Origin: Robertkochia marina
GTDB lineage: Bacteria > Bacteroidota > Bacteroidia > Flavobacteriales > Flavobacteriaceae
NCBI RefSeq assembly: GCF_004799345.1
Contig: NZ_SSMC01000004.1
Coordinates: forward strand, 124,001-188,000
DNA length: 64,000 nucleotides
Direction: 5' to 3'
Shown here: positions 15,877-23,723 of the stretch, in pieces
Position numbering within the stretch: position 1 is the first letter of the stretch
Layout: every line of letters starts with the position of its first letter
Position numbers and translations under genes: made by a program
Notes under the pieces: generated by a model
Seen by the model: the letters and a program-made list of their open reading frames with translations, nothing else
Told to the model about the DNA's origin: nothing
Databases searched by the model: none

Positions 15877-16692
15877 TTATACGGCTACGTTGTATTCTCT
15901 GAGGGCATCGTTCAATGATGTCTTTTTGTTCGTGCTCTCTTTTCTTTTCCCGATAATTAACGCGCAGGGTACCTGGTATTCTCCGGCAGGGAATTTCTTA
16001 GTGTAGCTTCCCGGGATCACTACTGATCTGGCCGGTACCTTTCCTTTCATTTCAATGGGTTCTTCTCCTGTCACGTCGATGATCTTGGTAGATGCGGTAA
16101 GTACAACATTGGCTCCCAGAACGGCTTCTTTTTCTACATGAACCCCTTCAACAACGATACAGCGGGAACCTACGAACACATTGTCTTCAACGATTACGGG
16201 AGAAGCCTGTAAAGGCTCGAGTACTCCACCGATACCCACTCCGCCACTCAGGTGCACGTTCTTACCGATTTGGGCACAGCTCCCTACAGTAGCCCAGGTG
16301 TCAACCATGGTGCCCTCATCAACATAGGCTCCTATGTTTATATAGCTGGGCATCATAATAACCCCACTGGAAACATAGGCTCCGTGACGTGCTACGGCAT
16401 GAGGTACCACGCGAATACCTTTCTTTTTGTAACCTGTCTTTAGTGGTATTTTATCATGAAATTCCAAAGGACCGGCTTCCATGGTACGCATTTCCTGGAT
16501 AGGGAAATAAAGTACCACCGCTTTCTTTACCCATTCGTTTACCTGCCATCCGGTGGCTGTTGGTTCAGCAACCCTAAGAGAGCCTTCGTCAAGCATATCA
16601 ATAACCTTTCTGATGGTATTCTGCGTTTCCGCCTCTTTGAGAAGTTCCCGGTTCTCCCAGGCTTTTTCTATAGTATTCTTTATTTCGTTCAT
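15877..16692 (-). CDS. dapD: 2,3,4,5-tetrahydropyridine-2,6-dicarboxylate N-succinyltransferase
   Basis: 271 residues, the usual DapD length. Succinylates tetrahydrodipicolinate in the lysine/meso-diaminopimelate pathway, giving the peptidoglycan cross-linker. An N-terminal helical domain is followed by a left-handed beta-helix of hexapeptide repeats (VPHAVARHGAYVSSGVIM, YINIGAYVDEGTMVDTWAT, GSCAQIGKNVHLSGGVGIGG, EDNVFVGSRCIVVEGVHV). The C-terminus VPCALIIGKRKESTNKKTS is typical. Monocistronic, divergent from ruvX. Confidence 0.96.
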   Translation of the reverse strand: MNEIKNTIEKAWENRELLKEAETQNTIRKVIDMLDEGSLRVAEPTATGWQVNEWVKKAVVLYFPIQEMRTMEAGPLEFHDKIPLKTGYKKKGIRVVPHAVARHGAYVSSGVIMMPSYINIGAYVDEGTMVDTWATVGSCAQIGKNVHLSGGVGIGGVLEPLQASPVIVEDNVFVGSRCIVVEGVHVEKEAVLGANVVLTASTKIIDVTGEEPIEMKGKVPARSVVIPGSYTKKFPAGEYQVPCALIIGKRKESTNKKTSLNDALREYNVAV

Positions 16693-16712
16693 TAAACTTG
16701 CATTTTTGCAGA

Positions 16713-16720
16713 CAAAGATA
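16713..16720 (-). promoter_or_regulatory. Candidate -7 promoter box TATCTTTG for dapD
   Basis: Minus-strand TATCTTTG, 20 nt upstream of the dapD ATG at 16692, matching TAnnTTTG. Confidence 0.45.
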
Positions 16721-16773
16721 AAGTCTTATCAATTATTGACACCCCACATTTACAGATGTAACAATTTAAAGTT

Positions 16774-16781
16774 TAATTTTG
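16774..16781 (+). promoter_or_regulatory. Candidate -7 promoter box TAATTTTG for ruvX
   Basis: TAATTTTG, 13 nt before the ruvX ATG at 16795; implies a very short leader. Confidence 0.4.
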
Positions 16782-16794
16782 GTAAAAATGAAGT

Positions 16795-17208
16795 ATGGCA
16801 AGAATACTCGCTATTGATTACGGGAAAAAAAGAACCGGCCTGGCAGTGACCGATGAGTTACAAATTATCGCCTCCGGATTAACCACTGTTCCCACAAAAG
16901 ACCTGCTAACCTTCCTCAACGATTACTGCAAAAACGAGCAAGTGGAAACCATTGTTGTTGGGGAACCTAAACGATTGCATGATGAAGCCTCCGATATAGA
17001 GGTGGATATTTCTCGATTCCTTAAAAAACTGGACAAGGTCTTACCGGGAATCAAGGTGGTGCGAATGGACGAACGATTTACCTCAAAAATGGCATTTCAG
17101 TCGTTGATTGATAGTGGTTTAAGTAAGAAAAAACGACAAAATAAAGCGTTATTGGACGAAGTTAGTGCGACGATAATCCTACAAAGTTATATGGATAGCA
17201 GGCCTTAA
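16795..17208 (+). CDS. ruvX: Putative pre-16S rRNA nuclease / Holliday junction resolvase-like YqgF
   Basis: 137 residues, RNase H-like fold. Motifs ILAIDYGKKRTGLAV (first catalytic Asp), VVGEPKRLHDEASD, the central MDERFTSKMA (Glu) and C-terminal LLDEVSATIILQSYMDS (last Asp) are all conserved. In E. coli YqgF is needed for 16S rRNA 5'-end maturation; a resolvase role has also been proposed. Length is typical. It is divergent from dapD and 130 nt from the T9SS protein downstream, which has its own promoter box. Confidence 0.93.
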   Translation: MARILAIDYGKKRTGLAVTDELQIIASGLTTVPTKDLLTFLNDYCKNEQVETIVVGEPKRLHDEASDIEVDISRFLKKLDKVLPGIKVVRMDERFTSKMAFQSLIDSGLSKKKRQNKALLDEVSATIILQSYMDSRP

Positions 17209-17266
17209 ATTTTAGTAAAATCCTTATAAAATTTACGAAAAAAGGTGGTTGGTATTGAAATATTTT

Positions 17267-17274
17267 TAACTTTG
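17267..17274 (+). promoter_or_regulatory. Candidate -7 promoter box TAACTTTG
   Basis: Exact TAnnTTTG match 64 nt before the ATG at 17339 of the small T9SS protein, in a strongly AT-rich region. Confidence 0.45.
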
Positions 17275-17338
17275 TTTACTGATAATTAGATAATTACCCA
17301 TTTTAACCTACATATGTCTAACATTAAATTAATAGTGA

Positions 17339-17764
17339 ATGAAACAAATAACTACCCTAATCATTTGCTTATTACTCTTACAACCAGTCTTTTCCGCCCC
17401 AAAGGAACCCTGTGAAGAGTTTCAGTCAACAGTATCACCGATGGAGTTAATTGATCCGCCCGGAGATACTCCTGAGTGGTCTATGGAATATAGATTACTG
17501 TTACTGTCAGAGACCCAAAATCAGAATAATGCCGTGAAGGTATACCCTAACCCGGTATATCGCAAGGATGAACTTAATATCAGTCTTTCCGGAGAAGGAA
17601 CCAAAAATCTGAGCTTCTATGATATCACCGGTAAAATGGTGAAGAAGGTGGTTACCGAAAGAAATTCGGTTTCTATCAATATAGGCGATCTCGGCGTTGG
17701 GGTATATATTCTGAATGTCAAATCTGCCACGCTTCAGACCACCAAGAAGGTGATCATCAGGTAG
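17339..17764 (+). CDS. Minimal T9SS type A sorting-domain protein
   Basis: 141 residues. Signal peptide (MKQITTLIICLLLLQPVFSA), then only about 45 residues of apparent mature cargo (PKEPCEEFQSTVSPMELI onward), then a complete type A sorting domain of about 75 residues: VKVYPNPVYRKDELNISL, LSFYDITGKMVKKV, NIGDLGVGVYILNV and the closing KKVIIR. Exported by the type IX system. There is no catalytic or adhesive domain, which is unusual since the sorting signal makes up over half of the mature protein. Function unknown. Confidence 0.85.
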   Translation: MKQITTLIICLLLLQPVFSAPKEPCEEFQSTVSPMELIDPPGDTPEWSMEYRLLLLSETQNQNNAVKVYPNPVYRKDELNISLSGEGTKNLSFYDITGKMVKKVVTERNSVSINIGDLGVGVYILNVKSATLQTTKKVIIR

Positions 17765-17815
17765 AATTTCAATTTTAAGATAAGCTTTACTGTCACCCTG
17801 AAATGAATTAGGGAA

Positions 17816-17823
17816 TATCTTTG
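17816..17823 (+). promoter_or_regulatory. Candidate -7 promoter box TATCTTTG for def
   Basis: TATCTTTG, 30 nt before the ATG at 17854. It overlaps the TTG at 17821, which argues against that upstream start. Confidence 0.5.
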
Positions 17824-17853
17824 TATTTTTGCTGGCCTAAAAGCTTAGCAAAT

Positions 17854-18444
17854 ATGATATTACCTATTGTTGCCTATGGTGATCCTGTGCTGCGTAAGGT
17901 TGGCAAGGAGATCGATGCTGAATACCCAAACCTGAATGGATTGCTCGAGAATATGTTCGAGACCATGTACAATGCTCAGGGGGTGGGGCTTGCAGCTCCT
18001 CAGATCGGTTTACCCATCAGGTTATTTATAATTGATGCAACCCCGTTTGCTGAAGATGAAGATCTTCAACCGGAGGAGCAGGAACTTCTCAAGGATTTTA
18101 AAAAGGTATTTATTAATGCAAAGATCCTGGAAGAGAATGGAGACACCTGGAATTTCAATGAAGGCTGTCTCAGTATTCCTGATGTCCGTGAAGATGTAAG
18201 CAGGCAGGAGAAGGTTCGCCTTGAATACTACGATGAGAATTTTGAACGTCATGAAGAGGAATTCACCGGGTTAGCGGCACGTGTCATACAACACGAGTAC
18301 GATCATATTGAAGGAGTGCTTTTTACCGATAAGCTTTCCAGTTTACGAAAGCGCTTGCTAAAAGGGAAGCTTGCCAATATATCTAAAGGGAAGGTAAGGG
18401 CCGATTACAAAATGCGATTCCCGGCGGCTAAAAAAGCCAGATAA
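17854..18444 (+). CDS. def: Peptide deformylase
   Basis: 196 residues. Removes the N-formyl group from nascent proteins; Fe/Zn metalloenzyme. Motif I GVGLAAPQIG, motif II EGCLS (metal Cys) and motif III QHEYDH (HExxH with two metal His) are all intact. The ATG at 17854 (MILPIVAYGDPVLRKVG) is the correct start; the upstream TTG at 17821 lies inside the promoter box. A 20-residue charged insertion (FAEDEDLQPEEQELLKDF) after the first domain is common in bacteroidetal homologues. The DUF5606 gene follows after 53 nt. Confidence 0.96.
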   Translation: MILPIVAYGDPVLRKVGKEIDAEYPNLNGLLENMFETMYNAQGVGLAAPQIGLPIRLFIIDATPFAEDEDLQPEEQELLKDFKKVFINAKILEENGDTWNFNEGCLSIPDVREDVSRQEKVRLEYYDENFERHEEEFTGLAARVIQHEYDHIEGVLFTDKLSSLRKRLLKGKLANISKGKVRADYKMRFPAAKKAR

Positions 18445-18497
18445 TTACTTTGAAATCTATAGTAAAGCTGTAATATTTGCGTTCGCAAAAAAATAAT

Positions 18498-18938
18498 ATG
18501 ATTATGGGGTTAGATAAGATCTTAGCTATTTCCGGGAAACCCGGTCTATACCAGTTGAAAGCACAAACCCGTTCAGGATTTGTGGCAGAGTCATTAATTG
18601 ATGGAAAAAAGATCTCGGTAGGATTGAGAAACAATGTAAGTCTTCTTTCTGAGATCGCCATCTATACCTTGACTGAAGAGGTGCCTCTTCGTGAAGTTTT
18701 TAATAAGATCTCAGAGAAGGAAGAAGGAGGGAAGACCTCTGTCAGTCATAAAGAAGGGAAAGATAAACTGGAAGAGTATTTCTTTTCAGTACTTCCCGAT
18801 TATGATGAAGACCGCGTTTATCCAAGTGATATCAAAAAAGTAGTGCAGTGGTATAACCTGTTACACGAGAATGGTATCACAGATTTCGCCGAAGAAAAAG
18901 AAGAAGAGGTGAAAGAAGAAGACGCTGCGGCAGAATAG
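18498..18938 (+). CDS. DUF5606 domain protein
   Basis: 146 residues (or 144 if the second ATG at 18504 is used). The N-terminus LDKILAISGKPGLYQLKAQ is the hallmark of DUF5606, a small Bacteroidota family that usually follows peptide deformylase. The C-terminus is very acidic (AEEKEEEVKEEDAAAE). Its consistent position after def and near mazG suggests a link to translation or growth, but no function is known. An in-frame TTG at 18477 is not used in my reading. A terminator follows. Confidence 0.85.
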   Translation: MIMGLDKILAISGKPGLYQLKAQTRSGFVAESLIDGKKISVGLRNNVSLLSEIAIYTLTEEVPLREVFNKISEKEEGGKTSVSHKEGKDKLEEYFFSVLPDYDEDRVYPSDIKKVVQWYNLLHENGITDFAEEKEEEVKEEDAAAE

Positions 18939-18964
18939 ATCTCCAGAGCATATAACTCATATAG

Positions 18965-18998
18965 AAAAAGGCCTTCCTGTTTCGGGAAGGCTTTTTTT
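18965..18998 (+). terminator. Rho-independent terminator after DUF5606 gene
   Basis: GCCTTCC / GGAAGGC stem with A-rich left flank and a seven-T tail, 27 nt after the stop at 18938. Confidence 0.85.
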
Positions 18999-19169
18999 AT
19001 GCTGCCATGAACTATAGATCACTGAAATTCGGTTTTTTTTAGATAAAAAGCCGGCTTTAAATTCATTGATACCCTGATTGGTTCCTGTTTTTAAGGGAGT
19101 TTTGTATGTTAGTGCCGTAAAATTTCTTATAATATTTCAGGCTAAAGGCCTTTTACATCAGATCTTATT

Positions 19170-19841
19170 ATGTGTACTGTTACTTATATACCTGTAAACA
19201 ATGGCTTTGTATTAACCTCGAACCGGGATGAAGCGCCTCATCGAAAAACCTTTTCCCCCGAGATCTGGGAGCTTGAAAATGCAGGTAGTATCAAGGCACC
19301 AAAGGACGGTGAAAAAGGAGGAACATGGATCGCAGTTGAAGAGGAAGGCAGAGCAGCTTGTCTGCTGAACGGAGCCTTTGAGAAACATCATCGAAATCCG
19401 CCCTATGCCATGAGCAGAGGAGCGCTTATCCCGATGGCCTTTAAGGCTGAAAGTTTTTTTCATTTTTATGAAAACCTGGATCCCAAGGGTATGGAACCAT
19501 TTACCCTGATCCTTATTGACAGCGAATTGCAAGTATTGAAATGGGACGGGCAAAAATTACAGATCCAGTATTTGAGCAGAAAGCATCCTCATTTATGGTC
19601 TTCAGCGACCTTGTATTCAGCAGAGGAACATAAGCAGCGGGTTGCCGTGTTTGAAGAATTTCTGGAAAGCAAGAAGGAGAAGAGTGTAGATCAGATCCTG
19701 CACCTGCATGGTGTAGACGGGAAGGATGATTTTGTGTTGAGACACCCGGAAGTTCAAACCGTTAGCATTACCCAGGTGGTAGTTCAGGGAAGCGGGGTGG
19801 AAATGAACTATTGCCAACCCTTTGAAATTTTAGCAGAATAG
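19170..19841 (+). CDS. NRDE-family protein (TANGO2-like)
   Basis: 223 residues. Begins MCTVTYIP and has the NRDE motif in LTSNRDEAPHRKT, with Cys2 positioned as in N-terminal nucleophile hydrolases. GEKGGTWIAVEEEGRAACLLNG and the HPHLWSSATLYSAEEH segment match the NRDE/TANGO2 family. Eukaryotic TANGO2 has been linked to haem and lipid metabolism; the bacterial role is not established. Short for the family (about 250), with no visible truncation. Single gene with 186 nt to mazG. Confidence 0.85.
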   Translation: MCTVTYIPVNNGFVLTSNRDEAPHRKTFSPEIWELENAGSIKAPKDGEKGGTWIAVEEEGRAACLLNGAFEKHHRNPPYAMSRGALIPMAFKAESFFHFYENLDPKGMEPFTLILIDSELQVLKWDGQKLQIQYLSRKHPHLWSSATLYSAEEHKQRVAVFEEFLESKKEKSVDQILHLHGVDGKDDFVLRHPEVQTVSITQVVVQGSGVEMNYCQPFEILAE

Positions 19842-20027
19842 AACCGGCATTACCAGGACTTAGTCTCTGAGCTGGAGGTATTTGTATTTGGAAATGAGGT
19901 GATCTGCCTGTCACCATTTCTGTGGTGATGACTTCAATTTCCCTGTGTTTTATAATGTAAAACCCCGTTATTTGCACTACCTGAGCTTTTAATATATTGT
20001 CTGATAGCTTCAAATAAGTATACTGTT

Positions 20028-20804
20028 ATGAAGAATACCCGTGAAGAACAACTCAAGGCCTTCGAACGTTTGCTCACCATTATGGATGAGTTGCGTGAAC
20101 AATGTCCGTGGGATCGTAAGCAAACCTTGCAATCGCTTCGTCACCTAACTATTGAGGAAACCTATGAATTGGGCGATGCCATCCTGGATAACGATCTGGA
20201 GGAGGTAAAAAAAGAACTGGGAGACCTGCTGCTTCATATAGTTTTTTATGCGAAGATCGGCAGTGAAAAAGAAGCCTTTGACATCGCTGATGTGGCTCAT
20301 GGTATTTGTGATAAACTGATAGACAGACACCCTCATATTTATGGTGATGTAGAGGTGGCCGATGAAGAGGAGGTAAAGAAGAACTGGGAGAATCTCAAGC
20401 TTAAGGAAGGGAAGAAAAGCGTGCTGGAAGGCGTGCCTAAAAGTCTGCCGGCCCTCGTAAAAGCAAGCCGGATTCAGGATAAGGTAGCTGGGGTAGGATT
20501 TGACTGGGAAAAACCGGAACAGGTTTGGGAGAAATTAGAGGAGGAATTACAGGAATTTCGCCAGGAGATCGATTCGGGAAGCCAGGATCATATAGAGGCT
20601 GAATTCGGAGATGTCATGTTTTCAATGATCAACTATGCCCGATTCCTGAAAATTAATCCGGAAGATGCTCTTGAGCGCACCAATAAAAAATTCATCAAAA
20701 GATTTCAATACCTCGAAGAGAAGGCTATGAATTTGGGTAAATCACTCAAGGATATGACCCTTGCCGAGATGGATGTCTTTTGGGAGGAGGCCAAAAGATT
20801 ATAA
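20028..20804 (+). CDS. mazG: Nucleoside triphosphate pyrophosphohydrolase MazG
   Basis: 258 residues with two MazG domains in tandem. The first has EQCPWDRKQTLQSLRHLTIE, the metal-binding EETYELGDAI and KKELGDLLLHIVFYAKIG; the second has WEKLEEELQEFRQEI and EFGDVMFSMINYARFL. It hydrolyses NTPs and dNTPs to monophosphates, a house-cleaning role tied to the stringent response in E. coli. Typical length. The MATE gene begins 39 nt downstream and has its own -7 box overlapping that gap. Confidence 0.94.
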   Translation: MKNTREEQLKAFERLLTIMDELREQCPWDRKQTLQSLRHLTIEETYELGDAILDNDLEEVKKELGDLLLHIVFYAKIGSEKEAFDIADVAHGICDKLIDRHPHIYGDVEVADEEEVKKNWENLKLKEGKKSVLEGVPKSLPALVKASRIQDKVAGVGFDWEKPEQVWEKLEEELQEFRQEIDSGSQDHIEAEFGDVMFSMINYARFLKINPEDALERTNKKFIKRFQYLEEKAMNLGKSLKDMTLAEMDVFWEEAKRL

Positions 20805-20817
20805 GGGGTAATTCACG

Positions 20818-20825
20818 TATCTTTG
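20818..20825 (+). promoter_or_regulatory. Candidate -7 promoter box TATCTTTG for the MATE gene
   Basis: TATCTTTG, 18 nt before the ATG at 20844, in the short gap after mazG. Confidence 0.45.
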
Positions 20826-20843
20826 ACGGACTGAAACAGAGGT

Positions 20844-22238
20844 ATGTTAAAAAAATACACCCGGGAATTTGGATATAACTGGCGGCTGGCATCTCCCGTG
20901 ATATTGGGAATGCTTGGGCACACCTTTGTAGGGTTTGCAGACAATGTCATGGTAGGCCAGTTGGGTACCGCAGAACTGGCTGCAGTTTCACTCGGGAACA
21001 GTTTTATTTTTGTTGCCATGTCACTGGGAATTGGTTTTACAACCGCCATAACCCCTTTGGTGGCCGAAGCCGATGCTGCCGGAAATGTCCTGGAGGGTAA
21101 AAGTGCCTTTAAACACGGACTTGTATTATCTACCCTGATCGGGGTGGCTCTTTTCCTGGTCGTTTTATTCTCCAAGCCTTTGATGGATCTTATGCAGCAA
21201 CCCGAGGAAGTGGTCACCCTTGCGCTGCCCTACATGGATATTGTTGCGGTGTCACTGGTGCCTTTGGTCATGTTCCAGGCCCTAAAGCAGTTCTCAGACG
21301 GACTATCGCAAACGAAATACCCTATGTATGCCACCATCGTGGCTAATCTGTTAAACATAGTGCTGAATTATCTGTTGATCTTCGGTAAGTTCGGTTTCCC
21401 TCAATTGGGTATCGTTGGTGCCGGTATAGGTACCCTGGTATCACGTATTCTGATGACTGTATTCTTGTGGAAATTGCTTCACAACCGGAAGCGAATCCGA
21501 AAGTACCTGACCAATATTCGGTTTTTCAGGCTTAAAAAGATCATGGTGAAAAAAGTATTTGACCTGGGCTTTCCTTCTGCCCTGCAAATGTTTTTTGAGG
21601 TGGGGATCTTTACGGCTGCCGTCTGGTTGAGCGGTGTATTAGGTAAAAATCCACAGGCGGCAAACCAGATCGCTCTCAACCTGTCAAGTATGACCTATAT
21701 GGTAGGTGTCGGATTGAGCGTAGCGGCTATGGTACGAGTAGGAAATCAAAAAGGCTTAAAGGATTACCGGGAGTTAAGAAGGATCGCCATTTCAGTTTTT
21801 GTGCTCACATTTTTCCTGGAAGTGCTCTTTGCTTCTTTCTTTATACTGTTTAGAGACTGGCTGCCCACACATTACCTGGATCAATATGATATGGCAAACA
21901 TGAAGGATAATATGGAGGTGATCTCCGTAGCTTCCCAGCTGCTATTGATCGCAGCATTTTTCCAGATCTCAGACGGGTTTCAGGTGGTGTTCCTGGGGGC
22001 TCTCAGGGGGCTGCAGGATGTAAAGATCCCAACCGTGATCACCTTTATTGCCTATTGGGTGGTAGGATTTCCGATCTCTTATTTTCTGGGGCTTCACACC
22101 GAATTGGGAAACATGGGTATCTGGATAGGTCTTCTATCCGGACTCACGGTAGCAGCCGTATTTTTGTATTTTAGATTTAATTATTTAACTCGAAAATTAA
22201 TCATGGGCATTACTTTGAAGCCCGGAGATAACAATTAA
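20844..22238 (+). CDS. MATE family multidrug/Na+ efflux transporter
   Basis: 464 residues, 12 predicted membrane helices in two homologous halves. N-terminal AGPVILGMLGHT-like segment (ASPVILGMLGHTFVGFADN), the VGQLGTAELAAVSLG stretch and the second-half AANQIALNLSSMTYMVGVGL match the NorM/DinF-type MATE superfamily, which expels cationic drugs or metabolites by Na+ or H+ antiport. Substrate unknown. Followed 4 nt later by a 76-residue acidic protein and then a PAP2 phosphatase on the same strand. Confidence 0.92.
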   Translation: MLKKYTREFGYNWRLASPVILGMLGHTFVGFADNVMVGQLGTAELAAVSLGNSFIFVAMSLGIGFTTAITPLVAEADAAGNVLEGKSAFKHGLVLSTLIGVALFLVVLFSKPLMDLMQQPEEVVTLALPYMDIVAVSLVPLVMFQALKQFSDGLSQTKYPMYATIVANLLNIVLNYLLIFGKFGFPQLGIVGAGIGTLVSRILMTVFLWKLLHNRKRIRKYLTNIRFFRLKKIMVKKVFDLGFPSALQMFFEVGIFTAAVWLSGVLGKNPQAANQIALNLSSMTYMVGVGLSVAAMVRVGNQKGLKDYRELRRIAISVFVLTFFLEVLFASFFILFRDWLPTHYLDQYDMANMKDNMEVISVASQLLLIAAFFQISDGFQVVFLGALRGLQDVKIPTVITFIAYWVVGFPISYFLGLHTELGNMGIWIGLLSGLTVAAVFLYFRFNYLTRKLIMGITLKPGDNN

Positions 22239-22242
22239 TATT

Positions 22243-22473
22243 ATGGAGCTTCCAAAATTTTTACTGGGTGACAACACTGATTTTCCCAATGCTATTTTTA
22301 TTGTTCATACGGATTATCCGCGATTTATTATAAACCTGGAGAACGATGAAGTAGAGTGGCTGGAGGAGTTTTCGCCGGAGGATGAAAAAGAGCTGGCCTC
22401 AGAAATGTCGGGATTGATCGAGGAGGCTACCAATTTTTATGATCGGGAGATCAGTCGTTACGAAGATGAATAA
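22243..22473 (+). CDS. Small acidic conserved protein
   Basis: 76 residues, no membrane segment. MELPKFLLGDNTDFPNAIFI starts the protein, followed by VHTDYPRFIINLENDEVEW and an acidic helix DEKELASEMSGLIEEATNFY. It starts 4 nt after the MATE stop and ends 23 nt before the PAP2 gene, so it is translated within that operon. I recall near-identical small proteins as conserved hypotheticals in flavobacteria; function unknown. Confidence 0.8.
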   Translation: MELPKFLLGDNTDFPNAIFIVHTDYPRFIINLENDEVEWLEEFSPEDEKELASEMSGLIEEATNFYDREISRYEDE

Positions 22474-22496
22474 TAAAGCTGTTCACTCTTAGCCCT

Positions 22497-23069
22497 ATGC
22501 TTGATCAACTAATTTCCTGGGATAAAGAAATGTTTACCCTGCTCAATGGGCTGGGACAGCCTGCCTGGGATCCGTTCTGGATGTTTATTACCAACAAATT
22601 TGGCTCCATCCCCCTTTATTTGGCTATGTTGGGGATGGCCATATATTTTTTGGGGCGTAAAAAGACCCTGGTATTATTGGTGGTCATTGCTTTAATGATC
22701 GCTGCTACCGACCAATTAGCCAACGTATTCAAATACGGTTTTGAGCGATTACGTCCGTGTTACGATCCCGACCTTGAAGGGTTGGTGCGATTGGTTAAAG
22801 ACAATTGCGGAGGGCAGTTTGGGTATTTCTCGGCTCATGCCGCCAACAGCTTTGCTGTAGCAGCTTTCTTTGCCATAGGTTTTAAGCGTTACTTGCGAAT
22901 TTTGCCCCTATTTCTCTTCCTGTGGGCTGCTATGGTAGCCTACAGCAGGATCTACATCGGAGTGCACTTTCCCTTGGATGTGATCACCGGAATGGCCGTT
23001 GGATTGCTTAATGGAACGTTGTTCTACCTTTTGTACCGCTGGGCCGTGAAAACCTTTAATCTTTCCTGA
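22497..23069 (+). CDS. PAP2-family membrane phosphatase
   Basis: 190 residues with about five membrane helices. The three phosphatase motifs are present: KYGFERLRPC (K-x6-RP), YFSAHAANSFAVA (the PSGH motif in the form SAHA) and SRIYIGVHFPLDVITG (S-R-x5-H-x3-D). Likely dephosphorylates undecaprenyl pyrophosphate or phosphatidyl phosphates on the periplasmic side. The last 14 nt overlap the convergent membrane protein gene at 23056. Confidence 0.9.
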   Translation: MLDQLISWDKEMFTLLNGLGQPAWDPFWMFITNKFGSIPLYLAMLGMAIYFLGRKKTLVLLVVIALMIAATDQLANVFKYGFERLRPCYDPDLEGLVRLVKDNCGGQFGYFSAHAANSFAVAAFFAIGFKRYLRILPLFLFLWAAMVAYSRIYIGVHFPLDVITGMAVGLLNGTLFYLLYRWAVKTFNLS

Positions 23070-23718
23070 AGATCTCCTTGTTCAAAGGATTCAGGAAGAT
23101 GAGGAAGAAGATCACACCAAAAGCCAGCTCATATACTTCCCACTTGCGATCAGGAGGGTTGATGCTTACCAACAGAGAGGTGATCAAAAACACAATGGTA
23201 TGGTGCCACTGCACCACCGGTACGGCAAAACGATCCATAAGGTTTTTTACCCATGTCTTTTTTCTGTACAATATGGGCGTTACAATGAGGTAGACCACCA
23301 TGATCACCATGAGCAGCTGGCTAAAAATGACTTTGTTCACTTTTTTACCGCCTACCACTAAATTGTGAAGATTAGTTTCCTGTTGGGCGTTGTTTTCGAG
23401 GAAATATTCTCCTGATTCTATATTAAAAATGCGCTGTCCCCATGAAATTTCTTCTCCTGCTCCGAATATAAAGAGCAGGGCAAACCCTAAAACTCCTATT
23501 TTCCAGGTAAGGCCTTTAGACTTACCCAGGGTAATAAATCTGTAGAGACATAAAACAGCGATAAGGAATAAAAATATTGCTGTACCGTATTCTACAACCC
23601 CATCTTCTCTGGTAATAACCCCATTAAAGAATTCCGGATCTGTGAATCCAAAATAAAGACTGATCGCGAATACAAATGCCAGGAAGGTGTATGCTATTTT
23701 TTCTGTGTTTGTCAACAT
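23056..23718 (-). CDS. Conserved membrane protein with GEEISWGQR motif
   Basis: 220 residues, six or seven hydrophobic segments. A loop after the third segment carries FGAGEEISWGQRIFNIESGE, and a later one has VPVVQWHHTIVFLITSLL; clustered Glu and His residues in membrane loops suggest metal binding or catalysis, but no enzyme family is assigned. It is the last gene of the minus-strand operon 26683 to 23056, 5 nt after the ArnT-like gene, so it may act on the same lipid-linked sugar. Function unknown. Confidence 0.8.
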   Translation of the reverse strand: MLTNTEKIAYTFLAFVFAISLYFGFTDPEFFNGVITREDGVVEYGTAIFLFLIAVLCLYRFITLGKSKGLTWKIGVLGFALLFIFGAGEEISWGQRIFNIESGEYFLENNAQQETNLHNLVVGGKKVNKVIFSQLLMVIMVVYLIVTPILYRKKTWVKNLMDRFAVPVVQWHHTIVFLITSLLVSINPPDRKWEVYELAFGVIFFLIFLNPLNKEIFRKD

Positions 23719-23723
23719 AGTGG

